Part shown: positions 30,639 to 31,501 of the stretch, one piece after another | Position numbering within the stretch: position 1 is the stretch's first letter | Layout: every line of letters starts with the position of its first letter | NCBI GenBank assembly: GCA_026002695.1 | Contig: BOCB01000013.1 | Location: forward strand, 1-31,501 | Source of the DNA: Synergistales bacterium | GTDB taxonomy: Bacteria > Synergistota > Synergistia > Synergistales > Synergistaceae | Direction: 5' to 3' | DNA: 31,501 nt | Made by a program: the position numbers and the translations under genes | The notes under the pieces: model-generated | What the model was told of the DNA's origin: nothing | Seen by the model: only the letters and a program-made list of their open reading frames with translations | Database searches by the model: none

Positions 30639-31501
30639 ATGAGGGACACGGGAATCGGAGACAGCGCAAATTTCGGCGGCAAAAATGCGGCTGAAGACGA
30701 TAAAGTACGTGATACTGAGCGTTTCGATTACGATAACCTATGGAAGACGGTGTTGCATCGGTACTTCTGGGACGCTCTGAAGATATTTCTGCCGGCCCTT
30801 TACGACGCGTCGGACAGAAGCCAAGCTCCTGAATTTCTGGAGCAGGAATTACAGAAGGTTACGTTTGATCTGGAAGGCGGAGCAAACCGCACGGACCTTC
30901 TGATAGGCATCAAACTCAAAAACGGAGCCTCAAGCCTGATCCTCTGTCATATAGAAGTACAAGGCGAGGGCGGCGGCGATCTTCCGACGCGGATGAAACG
31001 ATATGGAGAAGCTATACATCTGCTGCATGGTCAGGAGCCGGTGGGGATAGCCGTCATCACGGACAAGAGGCCGAAGGGCGAAAAAACGTCTTATTGTTCG
31101 GAGCAGTTTGGGGTCAGGGTAATCTATGAGTACGTGAACGTGGTTATCGCGGACTTGGAGGATACTCAACTTCTGTCGGATAACAATCAAATCGGATTGG
31201 TGCTTTACGCGGCAAAGTACAAGCAAGTCAGCGGAGACGATGAGCGCGAAAAATTCCGATACTTGCGCGATATATCGAATATGTGGGCGGAACGCGAATG
31301 GGAAGCGGCGGACAAGCGCATAGTATTGTCGGCGGTGGAATATCTTTTAAACCTCAAAAACGAAGATTACGCGGAGCAGGCGCTCAATCACTTAGAATCG
31401 CTTGTAAAATATAGGAACGAGGAGGAACGCATTATGTACATGTCGATATTCGAGAGAGTATACACTAAGCGTGGCATGGAAAAAGGACGTGTTGAAGGAC
31501 G
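30639..31501 (+). CDS. Rpn-family PD-(D/E)XK nuclease/transposase-like protein, partial (3' end outside window)
   Basis: Reads as the Rpn (recombination-promoting nuclease, formerly 'putative transposase') family: FDYDNLWKTVLHRYFWDAL, then RTDLLIGIKL (catalytic Asp region) and SLILCHIEVQGEG (ExQ of the PD-(D/E)XK core), followed by RMKRYGEAIHLLHGQEPVGI and a helical tail (MWAEREWEAADKRIVLSAVE, SIFERVYTKRGMEKGRVEG). The repeated charged ME-KG-RVEGR end is typical and continues beyond the window. The start is ATG 30639 after TTTAGG, a weak site; 287 codons are open to the edge. Rpn proteins are DNA nucleases linked with recombination and possibly phage defence; the gene probably has nothing to do with glycan synthesis. 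Confidence 0.88.
   Translation, partial: MRDTGIGDSANFGGKNAAEDDKVRDTERFDYDNLWKTVLHRYFWDALKIFLPALYDASDRSQAPEFLEQELQKVTFDLEGGANRTDLLIGIKLKNGASSLILCHIEVQGEGGGDLPTRMKRYGEAIHLLHGQEPVGIAVITDKRPKGEKTSYCSEQFGVRVIYEYVNVVIADLEDTQLLSDNNQIGLVLYAAKYKQVSGDDEREKFRYLRDISNMWAEREWEAADKRIVLSAVEYLLNLKNEDYAEQALNHLESLVKYRNEEERIMYMSIFERVYTKRGMEKGRVEG

Noticed and set aside
1..31501. CRISPR array, tRNA, rRNA, prophage or integrase
   Set aside because: No regularly spaced repeats, no cloverleaf or rRNA sequence and no recombinase or phage structural genes were recognised.

Overview
The window looks like a chromosomal segment from an anaerobic, motile bacterium. The evidence is two membrane chemoreceptors, eight radical SAM (4Fe-4S) genes, a ferredoxin-like aldo/keto reductase, and several toxin-antitoxin and other accessory genes typical of host-associated anaerobes. 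I could not fix the phylum from sequence alone; a Gram-negative gut-type lineage such as Synergistota or Spirochaetota is only a guess. No rRNA, tRNA, CRISPR array, phage module or intact transposase was seen.

Layout. (1) 1-3735, minus strand: two tandem, closely similar methyl-accepting chemotaxis receptors (the first cut by the window edge), each with its own TTGACA-N17-TATTTT promoter and with a terminator between them. A 73-74 bp inverted repeat brackets the promoter of the first. (2) 3736-4682: non-coding or decayed DNA with a possible IS3-type transposase scar and a good plus-strand promoter. (3) 4683-12322: a plus-strand, tightly packed operon with a large protein of unknown function, a glycosyltransferase scar, two small radical SAM enzymes, an aldo/keto reductase with two 4Fe-4S motifs, and the first two genes for UDP-N-acetyl-L-fucosamine. 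(4) 12327-13074: a RelE/HTH toxin-antitoxin pair inside that operon. (5) 13176-15188: a TylF/MycF-type methyltransferase split by a G9 tract, then the UDP-GlcNAc 2-epimerase that completes the L-FucNAc route. (6) 15192-15820: a reversed higBA pair. (7) 15988-25328: a rearranged block with three paralogous two-domain radical SAM genes, a deleted copy of a fourth type, a truncated second epimerase copy, an AAA/DUF4143 ATPase, an intact radical SAM gene with a C12 tract, and a B12-binding radical SAM enzyme. (8) 25352-30529: three GT2 glycosyltransferases, a broken acetyltransferase, another radical SAM gene with a C13 tract, and a GT2 scar. (9) 30639-end: an Rpn-type PD-(D/E)XK nuclease, cut by the window edge.

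Taken together this is a surface-glycan (capsule, O-antigen or glycoprotein) biosynthesis locus. The nucleotide-sugar genes make UDP-L-FucNAc, the GT2 enzymes assemble sugars, and the radical SAM, aldo/keto reductase and methyltransferase genes probably tailor sugars or a linked small molecule. The most interesting signal is that at least four tailoring genes carry simple repeats inside the reading frame (G9, C12, C13 and five copies of ACAAG). One is out of frame as written. This is the pattern of contingency loci, here applied mainly to radical SAM enzymes. A second signal is that seven or more proteins with different catalytic cores carry a similar small Rossmann-like domain (YGAGK/FGAG followed by D-K/N and a conserved tail), as though a common docking module links the pathway. 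The locus also contains many scars: truncated GT2 starts, a half acetyltransferase, a half epimerase and mosaic paralogs. These point to ongoing recombination.
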